Part shown: piece by piece, positions 46,539 through 58,607 of the stretch
How the letters are laid out: each line of letters starts with the position of its first letter
Numbering within the stretch: position 1 is the first letter of the stretch
From: Diploptera punctata
Taxonomy: Eukaryota; Arthropoda; Insecta; Blattodea; Blaberidae
Direction of reading: 5' to 3'
Assembly: GCA_030220185.1 (NCBI GenBank)
Contig: JASPKZ010007294.1
Span: forward strand, 942,001 to 1,006,000
Length of the DNA stretch: 64,000 nucleotides
Notes under the pieces: generated by a model
The model's input: only the letters and a program-made list of their open reading frames with translations
Told to the model about the DNA's origin: nothing
The model's database searches: none
Program-made: the position numbers and the translations under genes

Positions 46539-46713
46539 GTTTTTTTTTTTTTTTCCAGCTAGATTTCATTTCTGACCCACTGTGCACCGGTCCCATACTG
46601 GACGACATTCCATGAGAAAAATTTCTTCCCCCGTAGAGACTCGAACCAGCGTAAGTCCCGTAGTTCTGCGCCAAGACTTCTTGCCTTAACCACTCGGCTA
46701 CAGCGCGAGACTG
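46539..46713 (-). mobile_element. tRNA-derived SINE (S3), poly(A)-tailed
   Basis: Minus strand: tctcgcgctgtagccgagtgg carries a clear box A (tagccgagtgg), and ggttcgagtct is box B; the tRNA part resembles a Leu/Ser tRNA. The body is ~90 bp and the end is A16-18 (plus-strand T run at 46539-46555). A decayed relative lies at 62500-62720. Confidence 0.82.
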
Positions 46714-46715
46714 TT

Positions 46716-46828
46716 GGTATCAATGAAAGACAAAAATGTTATTGTGAGTTATCCGTAAGAGATAAGGGTCTCTTGGTATGAATGAAAGACAAAAATGGTT
46801 TTTGTGAGTTATCCGTAAGAGATAAACA
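46716..46828. repeat. Two-unit direct repeat, ~57 bp
   Basis: 'ttggtatcaatgaaagacaa...gagttatccgtaagagataa' occurs twice in tandem with few differences. Confidence 0.8.
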
Positions 46829-47385
46829 TATGCTGTCGCGGACTTTTTTTTTTTGTAGAGCTTTTTGAATATTCAATTCTGTGCACATTAATTTTGTGTA
46901 TTTCTTATGGTTTAGGCAGCGTAAGCCATTTAAGCGTCCAAAGAGCTACTTTTTCACGTTTTCCACTACAAAGGGCGATTTTTAAGGGTGTAGGAGTTGA
47001 GTATTACAACTCTCTTATAGCCTATGTTAATCCCGGTAATCTCCTGAACATTTTGCAAAAAAACCCCATCACATTCGGATCAACGGTATGGCCTCGCATA
47101 AAGTACGAACAAACAAACAAATATACAAACAAACAAACATTAATTTTTATATATAAGATTTGTAATTCATCTCTGATATCTTGATGTCTCTTTTGATCTC
47201 TTAAAGATACACCTGAAACGGATCTTAGAAATCTCATTTCATAAATTATTTAGTAATAAATAATGTAGAATTTAAGATAATTTTATGATTATATGAAATA
47301 ATAAACTTATTGAAGCTAAAATAATGTTATGATTATATGAAGTAATAAAGTATGTAGACCCAAAAATAATATTATAATTACGTAA

Positions 47386-47836
47386 TGTGGCAAGAAGTAA
47401 TAGACTCGTGAGTATTAAAACGTACCATTAATAGTAATAACTGGAAGGCGCACAAAACGTGCACACGAGTCTATTACCAACATAGAAACCCAAACGAGTG
47501 GTACCTACCCTTCTAAGCTATAATGAATAACATATACACTCGGAGTGGGGGGTGGACACTTATGGGAGGAGTCATCGCCCTTATAAGGCAAGGACGCGTG
47601 TGAAAACAATCTCACGCTCCTACGTTCTACAATAGTCAAGTTCGTCAGTAATAGTTCGCGAAGGTGATAATAAAACACGAAGGCGGAAGTAATTCATCAA
47701 CTCCACTCCGAGTCAGTTCAATATCAAACATTGTAAATACCATTGTACACACAAAATTGTACAATAAATTGAAATAAAATGTGTATAATATAAACATCCC
47801 TGAGTGATCATATTCTACCCTGAGCGAACCGGCACA
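47386..47836 (+). mobile_element. Solo LTR (451 bp)
   Basis: Begins TGTGGC and ends GGCACA, inverted ends TGTGSC, flanked by the 4-bp duplication gtaa (47382-47385 and 47837-47840). Inside are a TATA-like cttataagg near 47579 and AATAAA-type signals near 47762-47780, the expected promoter and polyadenylation order, and a perfect 14-bp inverted pair gtaatagactcgtg (about 47397 and 47463). No internal gene or second LTR is present. A 4-bp duplication is compatible with several LTR-retrotransposon groups; group not assigned. Confidence 0.75.
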
Positions 47837-48254
47837 GTAAGTAATAATATATATAGAACTTAAAATAATATTATGATTATATAAAAATAAATAAACTATA
47901 CACAAGCTAAAATAATAGTATAATGAAGTAATAAACGATGCAGAACCTGATATTATACGACGATTACGAACTAATAAAAGAGGTAGAATCTAAAACAATA
48001 ATATTATGATTATATGAAATAATAAATTACATAGAACCTAAAATAATATTTTAATATTATTCGAAGTACTAAAGAAAGTAGAACCTAAAATAAAGTTATG
48101 AATGTATTAAGTAGTAAACTATGTAGAACTTAATATAATATTATGATTAAGTGAAGTAATAAACAATGCAAAATCTGAAATAATACAATGATTGTGTGTA
48201 ATAATATACCATGAATTTAAAATAATTAGGTCTATTATGATTATATGACGTAAT

Positions 48255-48507
48255 AAATATGATCAGATGGTCAGGATATATGGCACGAATGGGGAGTGAA
48301 AAGTGGGGCATGGGAACTTATTGTAGGAAAACCAAGAGGAAAATGTCCAGTTTGTAGACCAAGAATGAGGTGGAAAAATAATATTAACCATGATCTGAGT
48401 GAAGATTATACAGGAAATGAGCGGAAAACATCATCTCAGGATAGGGATTTATGGTGTGCTTATGACCGCGCGATCATGAATCTTTGCACTCGATAGTGCC
48501 AGTGAAT
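48255..48507 (+). mobile_element. LINE family A, 3'-end fragment
   Basis: Last ~250 bp of family A (RGKCPVCRPRMRWKNNINHDL) ending cgatagtgccagtgaattag, inserted in the 45-bp array. Confidence 0.78.
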
Positions 48508-48589
48508 TAGTTTGTAGAATATAAAATATGATCCTTATAATAATTATCAATAAATTAAGTAATAAACCATACAAAGTCAACTACAATAT

Positions 48590-49430
48590 GGTATATGTTG
48601 GGGTAATATCTACAAAAATATACGTAGACCATTACTAGTGATAAATAAATTAAAAATTATAATGAATAAACCATCAAATTTTCCAACAAAGTTACTGTTT
48701 GATGTGTTTAAGGTCTTTAATATAGAACAACTATTTTTATATACAGTATTAAAATTGATTCATAACAATTTAGATCATTTTAACAAAATCAATCACTTTT
48801 ACAATATGAAGAGGAAAATTTTTACAACTTTAATAGAGCCAAAATGTAAAACAACAACAGCTTACATGCATTGCAGAAACTATGGATCTAGAATTTATGA
48901 TAAACTACTATTAACTTGTCCGGAAATATAAAAAGTGGTTTTAAAAATTTAACAAAATTTGTATAAAAAATCTTCAGTAATTGTAAAATAGTTTAGAAGT
49001 AAGTTCAATATAGCATTTATTATTCAAATAAAATTAATATAACTTGGAATTACATAACTTTAATTTGAGTAATTATAAAATAGTCTAGAATTAAAGTCAA
49101 TGTTGTTGTATTGTTCATACAGAAATTATATAACTAGTAGATAGGAAAATAAAATTATTATTTATTGTATTCAAGTATATAAAAGGGTTTAAAAATTATT
49201 ATCTAACACATTTTTTTAATTACTTCTAAGAGTGCCGTACGATTCTGTTTTTTATAGTTATTTAGTTAACGGTTCCGTCATTGTATTGTAAAATCAATTT
49301 GAATAAGAATCCACCCCTGAGCACACGACTTTGGTCTCATTCAGAGGTGACTAGATTAAATTAAATATACAACATTAATTGTATTATAATAGTTTTCAAG
49401 CAATAAATTATTTTGATTTTGATGAATAAT
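48590..49430 (+). mobile_element. LINE 3' end, separate family
   Basis: Frame 48638-48931 encodes LLFDVFKVFNIEQLFLYTVLKLIHNN...FYNMKRK, the C-terminal domain pattern that follows the RT in some CR1/Jockey-type LINEs ('...YNTR...' region). A long 3' UTR follows and ends in gcaataaattattttgattttgatg. Only this copy occurs in the window. Confidence 0.6.
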
Positions 49431-49474
49431 CTAAAATAATATTATGATTATGTGAAACGATAAATTATATAGAG

Positions 49475-49625
49475 ACTATTTTATTTATTTATATAGAGAA
49501 TGTTAATGTTTATATATATTTCTGTGCCTAAAGTTTTATTTTTCTTCTCATTCGTCTCTATCCATCACTCCATGTACTCCAGTCTTTTGTTCTCATTCCA
49601 GTTCTTATTTCTTGCATCCACGAGT
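49475..49625 (-). mobile_element. LINE family H 3' end, copy 1
   Basis: Matches 51262-51475 over 'ctgtgcctaaagttttattttt', the segment that on the minus strand encodes WMERDEWRRKIK-like C-terminal sequence. Inserted in the 45-bp array. Confidence 0.65.
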
Positions 49626-49675
49626 TTCTAGGTCTAAAATAATATTATAATTATATGAAGTAATTATCCATATAG

Positions 49676-50264
49676 CGTTGTAAGGGGTAGTGACGTGTGT
49701 ATAACCTCTCCTACCCAATTCTCATCCTCACCTTCTCGTGGTACAACCCGTTTTCACAAACGAGGCTCTGAGGACCGAGTCACGGCGGTATAACCGTTCC
49801 ATCGGGTACTGAGTAAATGCAGTATCCTAATGTCTGTCCAGAGACTAAAAGGTAGCAGCCCTACCACTGGACTACTTAGCGTCGCGCCAGTAACCTGTCC
49901 TAAAGGAACTTCAAAACTACTTTCAAGTCTCAACACGAAATAACAGAGACTTAGATCTGCTGAAATGAGATATCTTCGGAGGACTGCAGGATACACACTA
50001 CTAGATCACGAAAAAAATGAAGACATCTTAGAAGAATTACACATGGAAACTTTAGAAAACAATATTTCTGATTATAAGTCAAGATGGATGCAACATGTTC
50101 ATCGAATGGAAGATCACAGAATACCCAAACAAATGTTAAGATATCAACCTGCAGGAAGAAGAAGACCAGGGCGTCCACTCAAAAGACTTTTGGATGGTGT
50201 TTCTCTTGAGGCCGAAACAGGTCAACAAATGGCCTAAATTCGTGAATGTACTATGATGATGATG
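49676..50264 (+). mobile_element. LINE family D copy 3 with 14-bp target duplication
   Basis: Flanked by aattatccatatag (49662-49675 and 50265-50278), ending in gatgatgatg just before the right duplication. The second half (about 49940-50237) is the family D C-terminal region. The first half (49676-49900) is unrelated to other D copies and has a box A-like tagtccagtgg on its minus strand, so it may be an older SINE carried with the LINE or inserted in it. Confidence 0.78.
49965..50237 (+). pseudogene. LINE D C-terminal fragment
   Basis: MRYLRRTAGYTLLDHEKNEDILEELH, SRWMQHVHRMEDHRIPKQMLRYQPAGRRRPGRP: the region after the polymerase, a basic module that ends with GRP repeats. The RT itself is absent. 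Open for 90 codons only because the piece is young or by chance. Confidence 0.75.
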
Positions 50265-50784
50265 AATTATCCATATAGATCCTAAATAATATTAAGATTA
50301 TATGAAGTAATAAACTATGTAGATCCTAAAATTATATCATGATTATCTGAACTAATAAACTATGTACAACATAAAACAATATTATGATTACGTGAAATAA
50401 TAAAATACGTAGAACTTAATAATAATATTATTATTATTATATGAGGTAATAAACCATGTAGAATCTAAAATAATGTTATGTATATATAAAAAAGTAAATT
50501 ATGTAAAATCTAAAGTAATGTTGTGATTATACGAAGTAATGAACGATGTAAGACCTAAAATAATATTATGATTACACGAGTAATAAACTATACAGAATAT
50601 AAAATAATGTTATGGTTGTATGCAGTAATAACGACGTAGAACCTAAAATAATATTATATAATCAGAGGTATAATCAGAAATAATATGCTGGTTATAATAT
50701 GAAGTAATTAACTATGTAGTACCTTAAAAATATTATTATATGAAGCAATAAACTATGTAAAAAGTATATATATATATATATATA

Positions 50785-51094
50785 TTATCCATCCATAGTA
50801 ACTCTGCCCGAAGGCAGGTCCTTGCTATGCTTGCAGCTTTACTAGGGAATTGTAGGTGTGGTAGTTTCCCGTTTCATTCCACACCGGTGAAGGATCATGA
50901 TGTTGATAATGATAAGGATGATTGCCGTATGATTTCGGGACCGTTTGGGCCTTAAAGTTTTCCTGTCATTTGTCTTATAGGTGAGGAAAAAACCCCGATA
51001 AAAATCTCACCCAGAAAAACTGTCCCGACCGGGGATCGAACCCGGGCCCGCTGCGTGACAAGGCAGCACGCTACCTCGAGACCACAGCGGTGGA
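50785..51094 (-). mobile_element. tRNA-derived SINE (S1), copy 2
   Basis: Nearly the same as 44978-45310, including box B ggttcgatccc and the head gtccaccgctgtggtctcg. Inserted in the 45-bp array next to a TA-rich run; a short atattat duplication is possible. Confidence 0.82.
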
Positions 51095-51218
51095 CATATT
51101 ATATTATGTTATTTTAAAATATGTAGAACTTAAATTGTTATTATTATACGAACTGATAAATGATGATATGATAATATTATGATTACATGAAATGATAACC
51201 CATGTAGAATCAAAAGTA

Positions 51219-51219
<1 letters not shown>

Positions 51220-51270
<51 letters not shown>

Positions 51271-51480
51271 TTATTTATTTATTTATATACAGAATTTTAA
51301 TGTTTACACATCTTTCTGTGCCTAAAGTTTTATTTTTCTTCTCCACTCGTCTCTCTCCATCCAATCCATGTCCTCCAGTCCCCTTGCTCTCATTCCAGTT
51401 CTTATTTCCTGCATACACGAGTATCGAGGTCTTCCTCTCCTCCTTCTTCCAGGTGGACAGCATTCCAATATTTTCCTGGG
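51220..51480 (-). mobile_element. LINE family H 3' end, copy 2, with (ATT)n tail
   Basis: Minus strand: RRRRGRPRYSCMQEIRTGMRAR-like basic C-terminus, then DMDWMERDEWRRKIK, a short UTR with aaataaataaataa and an ATT run (51220-51271). The frame is broken near its end. Confidence 0.65.
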
Positions 51481-51481
51481 T

Positions 51482-51507
51482 AATACTACTACTACTACTA
51501 CTACTAC

Positions 51508-51541
<34 letters not shown>

Positions 51542-51542
51542 T
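51482..51542. repeat. (ACT)n/(AAT)n microsatellite
   Basis: ACT units run directly into AAT units at the tail of the following minus-strand LINE C copy. Confidence 0.9.
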
Positions 51543-53615
51543 CTTTATTTATTCTGGCAGAGTTAAGGCCATAAGGCCTTCTCTTCCACTCAACCAGTAC
51601 AAATACAAATAAATATTTGACAAATAAAAATATACACTATATTCATTATAAACAGTTAAAGATACATTAAATGTAGCAATGTAAATTTCATGTACAAGCA
51701 ACATTTTATACGATAATAACAATAATAATACTTACAATAATAATAATATGATAATAATACTATAATAATGATAATAATAATAATAATAATAGTAGTATAA
51801 ATATGATAAATTATATGAGAACCACCAATTAATTTATATATCTTACACTGGGTAATGATGAAGTCAAGGTTAGAGCAGATATAAATTTAGATTTCTTTTA
51901 AACAGTTGCTAATGTCCGGCAGCCCCTTATTTCTTGTGGTAGGGAATTCCAGTTGCGAGAAATGAAGATAGTATATGACATGGAGCGATATGATGTCCTA
52001 TGTTGCGGTATATTAAGCAAGAGTCTATGTTGTGATCTTGTGTCTAAGATATGGTTTGAGGATAGATACTGGAAACGAGATGATAAATAATTGGGAATCG
52101 AGGTATGTTGGATCTTAAATAAGAGAATTAGACAATGCGATTTTCTTCTCTCTTTTAGATGTAGCCATGTCAGTTCGTGGAATAATTGAGAAATATGATC
52201 GTATTTTCGAACATTAAATATGAATCTGATTCACATATTATGAACACGCTGCAGTTTTTCCGACAATCCGTCACTTAAGTCAGTTAGTAGAACGTTACAA
52301 TAGTGAAAATGCGGCATCACTAAGGTTTGAATTAAATTCTTTTAAGAGCTGTAGGAAGAACATTTTTGAAACGCTTTAGGTAATGCATTATGGAGAAGAT
52401 CTTTTTAGATGTTTGTTTTACTTGGGCATGCAAATTTAAATTTGAATCTAAGTAAAGTCCCAAGTTTTTAACGATGTCGGTATAAGGAATTTGTTCGTTA
52501 TCTAATATTACAGCCGGCATATTGCCATTGTTTATGGAGTGTAATAGTCTTGAATGTCCGATAATTATTGCTTGCGTTTTGTTTACATTTAGTTTTAGCC
52601 CATATTGTCCGGACCATAAAGATATATGTCTGAGGTCAGTGTTTACTTTGTCAATATATTCCTTAATTTCGTCAGGCCTAAAGTGTGTGTAAATCTGTAA
52701 GTCGTCGGCGTAAAGATGATGCTTGCAGTTTTGTAGTTTCTTGGTCACATCATTAATATAAATTGAGAAGAGGAGCGAGGACGCCGCCTTGAGGTACCCC
52801 TTTCCTCACCAAGCGCCAGGAAGAAATGCGATTATTAACAGAAACTGATTGCTGACGATTAGTGAGGTAAGATCTAAACCAATCAAGGCAGTTTTCCGAC
52901 AGATGTAGTGTCTTAAGTCTCGCTGCATTAAATCTATATCTAATGTGTCAAAGACTTTGCTGTAGTCGAGTAGGACTATTGCGGTGAGTTTGCTTTTGTC
53001 CATTGAGTCTCTTATGTCCTCTACAATGTCAAGTAGTGCAGTACTTGTGTGATGTCCTGTTCTAAAACTAGACTGATGCTAATCAAGTAAGTCGTGTGTG
53101 GTGAGGTAATCTGTTAACTGTGAGTGTATTATGTGTTCCAGTGCTTTAGATAAACAGAGAAGAATACTAATTGGTCTATAATCATCGAATGTTGTGGGAG
53201 TGTTTGATTTCGGTGTAGGACGAACTAGATCCAATTTCGAGAGTCTGGGGTAGGTCCCGGTCATTATAGAGTGTGGGTTGTTGTCGGGAGAATAATGTCA
53301 ATTATTTTTAGCTGGAGAGTTTTTGTTATAATGTCTATTCCTTATGCTTTAGATTTAATACGTAATACTGTTCTTTTGGCGTCATCAGATGAGATATAGG
53401 AAAAAAATAACTTTTCTCATGTGGGTTGGGAATATGACACTAGTTCATATATTGTCTGTTGTTTCCGTTGTGAGTTGTCAGAAGAGAGGCGGGTGAAATG
53501 GTCATTCAACTCATCTAGTGGTAGGTCAGCTGTTCTATCTGTAGTTTATTTTGACAGTGGCCTATTGATTTTAAATTTTTCCACATGTCAGATGAGTTGG
53601 ACATGGATTGTAAGT
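51541..53615 (-). mobile_element. LINE family C copy 2 (CR1/Jockey-like group)
   Basis: The most continuous family C copy: tail (ATT)n at 51541, a 3' UTR of about 750 bp with AATAAA, RT from about 52332 to 53264, and part of the upstream linker to 53615, where the 45-bp array resumes. 5'-truncated: no endonuclease. Confidence 0.82.
52332..53264 (-). pseudogene. LINE C reverse transcriptase
   Basis: Three pieces in order on the minus strand: 53079-53264 TFDDYRPISILLCLSKALEHIIH; 52806-53003 with TAIVLLDYSKVFDTLDID (motif A); 52332-52748 with HHLYADDLQIYTHFRPDE (YADD at 52701-52712, intact), LKLNVNKTQAIIIGH and KNLGLYLDSNL. Frameshifts near 53050 and 52790 separate them. The fragment ends in ALKRI where the thumb should continue. 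Confidence 0.85.
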
Positions 53616-53649
53616 ATGAAGTAATAAAAAAGTTATGTAGAACCTAAAA

Positions 53650-53868
53650 TAGATTTATGAATACAGAACCCTTGGGGTAATATGAGGTTAAGGCTCGAAC
53701 TTTTTCTAGACAATCTGCATTTGTTGTGAGCCGGGTTGTCAGTCCTGCGTTGCGGCCGCCCATTACCTCCAGAACAAGCGTCCAAGTACTCATTTCCGTT
53801 AGAGACTGAATTGACCCCAGGGCTATTGTGCCACCATAAGGTTTGGGCCATTTAAAAATCTGGACTCC
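53650..53868 (-). mobile_element. SINE-like repeat S4, copy 2
   Basis: Shares landmarks and order with 28855-29060 (ctagacaat, gttgtcagtcctgcg, ccagaac, gactgaattgacccc, gtgccacc). Inserted in the 45-bp array; no clear tail or tRNA head in this copy. Confidence 0.5.
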
Positions 53869-53972
53869 ACCGGTAATATTAATATTATATTAACTATTAA
53901 GCGATGTATAATCTAAAAATTACGGAATATTCACCTGAAAGGTCAGTCTCCTCAACTTAATTAATTATTTAA

Positions 53973-54008
53973 CTGTAGCGCTTTCGGTACTTGCCCATCA
54001 TCGGCAGG
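53973..54008 (-). ncRNA. Hammerhead relic, left arm of foldback
   Basis: Minus strand cctg-ccgatga-tgggcaagtacc-gaaa-gcgctacag. U4 is C and stem II is weakened by two changes. Probably inactive. Confidence 0.65.
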
Positions 54009-54013
54009 TTGAA

Positions 54014-54051
54014 TCCTGCTGATGATGGGACAAGTCCCGAAAGCGCTATAG
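54014..54051 (+). ncRNA. Hammerhead ribozyme motif, complete core, right arm
   Basis: CCUG-CUGAUGA-UGGGACAAGUCCC-GAAA-GCGCU-AUAG: all invariant core bases, 5-bp stem II (GGGAC/GUCCC), tiny stem III (AGC/GCU), and stem I CUG/UAG with a G-U pair. The only complete core of the copy 2/3-type ribozyme in the window. Confidence 0.75.
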
Positions 54052-54270
54052 TTAGATAATTAATTAAGTTAAGAATACGGACCTTTCAGGTGAATATTCC
54101 ATAATTTTTATATTAATTTTGAATAATGCCTCAACGGAACACATCATGAATCTTATAAAAGTTGATGTATAATCTACAGTACAACAATGTTATAATTGTA
54201 TGAAGTAATAAACGGCGTAGAACATAAAATAATGTTTATTCAGTATGAAGTAATAAACTATGTGGAAACT

Positions 54271-55039
54271 ACTTTATAAATAAAAGTTGATACTATTAAA
54301 ATGTTCCACTGAACATTATGATCAATATTTAAGTTATATTCCGTAAGTTAGGAGTACGATCAGAGAAGTCAGATGGTGTTGAATATTTTTGACAACTTGG
54401 GCACAGTAGTTAGCGTGTCTAGTGGGCCGTGGTCACGTGTTTATAAAGAAACCCTTAAGCTGTTGTGTATAAAAAACACACCGCTATTATGTTATGATGA
54501 AACAGGTGCCTATGCACTGGAAGATATCAGGTAGATAAAGAAGGTGGAGGAGGAAGGTACACAAAGCTAAGAAAAAAAAAACCTGTTTTCACGGCTAAGA
54601 GCCACGCACACATTCACATAATTATATTTTCCTTATGTAATACATTATACAGAAATTTGCGTTACTTAATGACATTTTACATTAATTTCTTGTTATAATG
54701 ACATTCATGAAGAGAAAACATTTGTCTCTGTCTCTAGCTCAGCCTGTAAGTCATTCCTGAGGATTTTTCCATTACCTTAGGAGTATCAGGAGGCAACGGT
54801 AGGTTATTAAAATGAATCGCGTTGTTTTTGTTGAAAATATGCGAACGTGTCTAGCACTTTATGTGACTCGCATTAAACCAATTTACCGCTGCTTCATTGT
54901 AGACACAATTCATTTAATGCGATATTTTAATTAAATCAAGCAATACACTGGCTAGATGATCGCCTACCTCTATGATTAACACATATGGATGTGAGGCGAG
55001 CAGCCAGCTGGTCAGCCAAAGGCCTTCTAGGCCTGTTGC
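54271..55039. other. No recognisable feature
   Basis: AT-rich; no coding frame or repeat recognised. Confidence 0.4.
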
Positions 55040-55915
55040 GCTTGGAGAAGAGAATAAAATTGCCAGATTGATTTATTAATAAGTTTAATCTCTATATAAC
55101 TCCGCCACTGGATGCTACTTGTACCATTCAGTGCCGGTCTCAAGCCCGGATAAAGAGGACGGTAAATGGCTGGTTGACAGTTTTGGGGGTTGTAGATATA
55201 GTTGTTAAAACCCATTAACACTTTAGCTGTCAGTTTAACTGGCAGTGCTATCAGCAAAATCCATCCTAATGGCGAGGGTGAGTACCTGGTGCCTACAAAG
55301 TAGGTCATCTTGGCTAAGGCATGGTAACCCAAACGGAAGAGTCCCATGTCCTCCAGGTTTGGGGTTGAGCATGGAATTGAGAATTCCACCCGTAAAAACT
55401 AACCGTTGAGAAGCCCAACGACAATCAAGCCGGACTGATCAATTCATGGCGACCAAATGCAAGAAAAAAGACAAACAATTTGAGACTACGTACCTGGAAT
55501 GTACTGTCTTTATACAAACCAAGAGCTCTAAATCTATTAATAGACAAACTAGGTAAAAAACAGGCACATCACAGCATTATAAGAGGTTAAGTGTATTGGT
55601 AATAAGGTAATTGAAAAAAAAATACACTGTACATTTTAATTGTGGAAATAAACATTTGTTTGTTACAGGGTTATTGTTAACATGGGAGTAAAACATCTTG
55701 TGATTGGTTTTATACCTGAGAACGGACGACTTTCTTGCCTCAGAATGAAAACAAGATATTTTAAATTGTAGTAGAATAAATATACACTAATCAACTGAAG
55801 ATAAATCAGAAGAAGAAAAAAAAACGACAGCTTATAACTTTATTGAAAGAAAGGAAACGATATAAAAATTGTTAGGCCAGGAGACATGAATGCACATAAA
55901 GGGATACCCAGTAAT
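55040..55915 (+). mobile_element. LINE 5' leader and endonuclease, decayed
   Basis: After a ~430-bp leader, LRTWNVLSLYKPRALNLLIDKLG (about 55483-55555) opens an EEP endonuclease. Later GVKHLVIGFIPENGRLSCLRMKTRYFKL and GDMNAHKGIP (about 55880-55915, the GDxNA metal-site motif) follow in other frames. It ends before the SDHH motif. Possibly the 5' half of family D or G, whose own 5' ends are missing here. Confidence 0.65.
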
Positions 55916-55937
55916 AAATAAATACTTACTACTTACT

Positions 55938-56236
55938 TATATACTCACTGGCACTATCGAATCCGTAGGTTCATGGCCGCGCGGACATAAGCTCTCCATG
56001 CATCTCTATCCTGAGCTAATACTTTCCAGTTATTCCCTGTATAATCTACTTCTCTCAAATCATAGTTAACGTTGTTCTCCCACCCTTCATTTCTTGTTCA
56101 ACCAACTGGGCGTTTTTCCTTCCCTCTGGCTTTCCTTCCTACAAGAAGCTTCCATGCACGTCTTTAGATCCCCCATACCGCGCAAACACTTCCTGTCCCC
56201 TGCCCATCGCAGTCTATGGGACTTAACTGTTATACA
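55938..56236 (-). mobile_element. LINE family A, 3'-end fragment
   Basis: Reverse complement runs from taacagttaagtcccatag to the family end gtgccagtgagtatataag. Similar in length and breakpoints to 1812-2287 but shorter. Confidence 0.8.
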
Positions 56237-58573
<2,337 letters not shown>

Positions 58574-58607
58574 TAGTTTAAACCCTCCATGGTATCTTTA
58601 CCTTGTC

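Larger units (their letters stand above)
46226..47160 (+). mobile_element. CTAGC-type unclassified element, split by a SINE
   Basis: Starts actagcgtacccggcagacg and ends 'acaaacaaacaaacattaat..ttatatata'. The start resembles that of the 16687-18244 element. Its 3' part has the block 'agcctatgtta..cccgg..atc...ttttgcaaaaa' before aaacaaac. Repeats with these ends are widespread in arthropod genomes; the class is unresolved. Interrupted by SINE S3 and a two-unit tandem repeat. Confidence 0.6.
53916..54163. mobile_element. Head-to-head PLE hammerhead foldback
   Basis: A 248-bp insertion in the 45-bp array with an exact 13-bp duplication gatgtataatcta (53903-53915 and 54164-54176). Two inverted arms of about 85 bp (53924-54008 and 54015-54100) carry the 3' end of the copy 2/3-type PLE, each with a hammerhead, joined by six bases. 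The right side continues with the PLE tail (cctcaacgg...catgaatct). No protein is encoded; it must have been mobilised by a complete PLE or another retroelement. Confidence 0.87.
47250..54270. repeat. Ancient 45-bp minisatellite array, heavily invaded
   Basis: Diverged units of about 45 bp, typified by 'taaactatgtagaacctaa' plus 'aataatattatgattatatg', recur through the region whenever insertions are removed: 47250-47385, 47840-48250, 48510-48580, 49430-49475, 49625-49675, 50265-50780, 51095-51220, 53615-53650, 53870-53915, 54164-54270. Spacing of 'taaactatgt'-type landmarks at 50311, 50356 and 50401 gives the 45-bp period. Many units have drifted in length and base. No coding role is apparent. 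Confidence 0.85.

Noticed and set aside
48638..48931. Host gene exon
   Set aside because: The residue pattern fits the C-terminal domain of a CR1/Jockey-like LINE, and the block lies as an insert in the 45-bp array.
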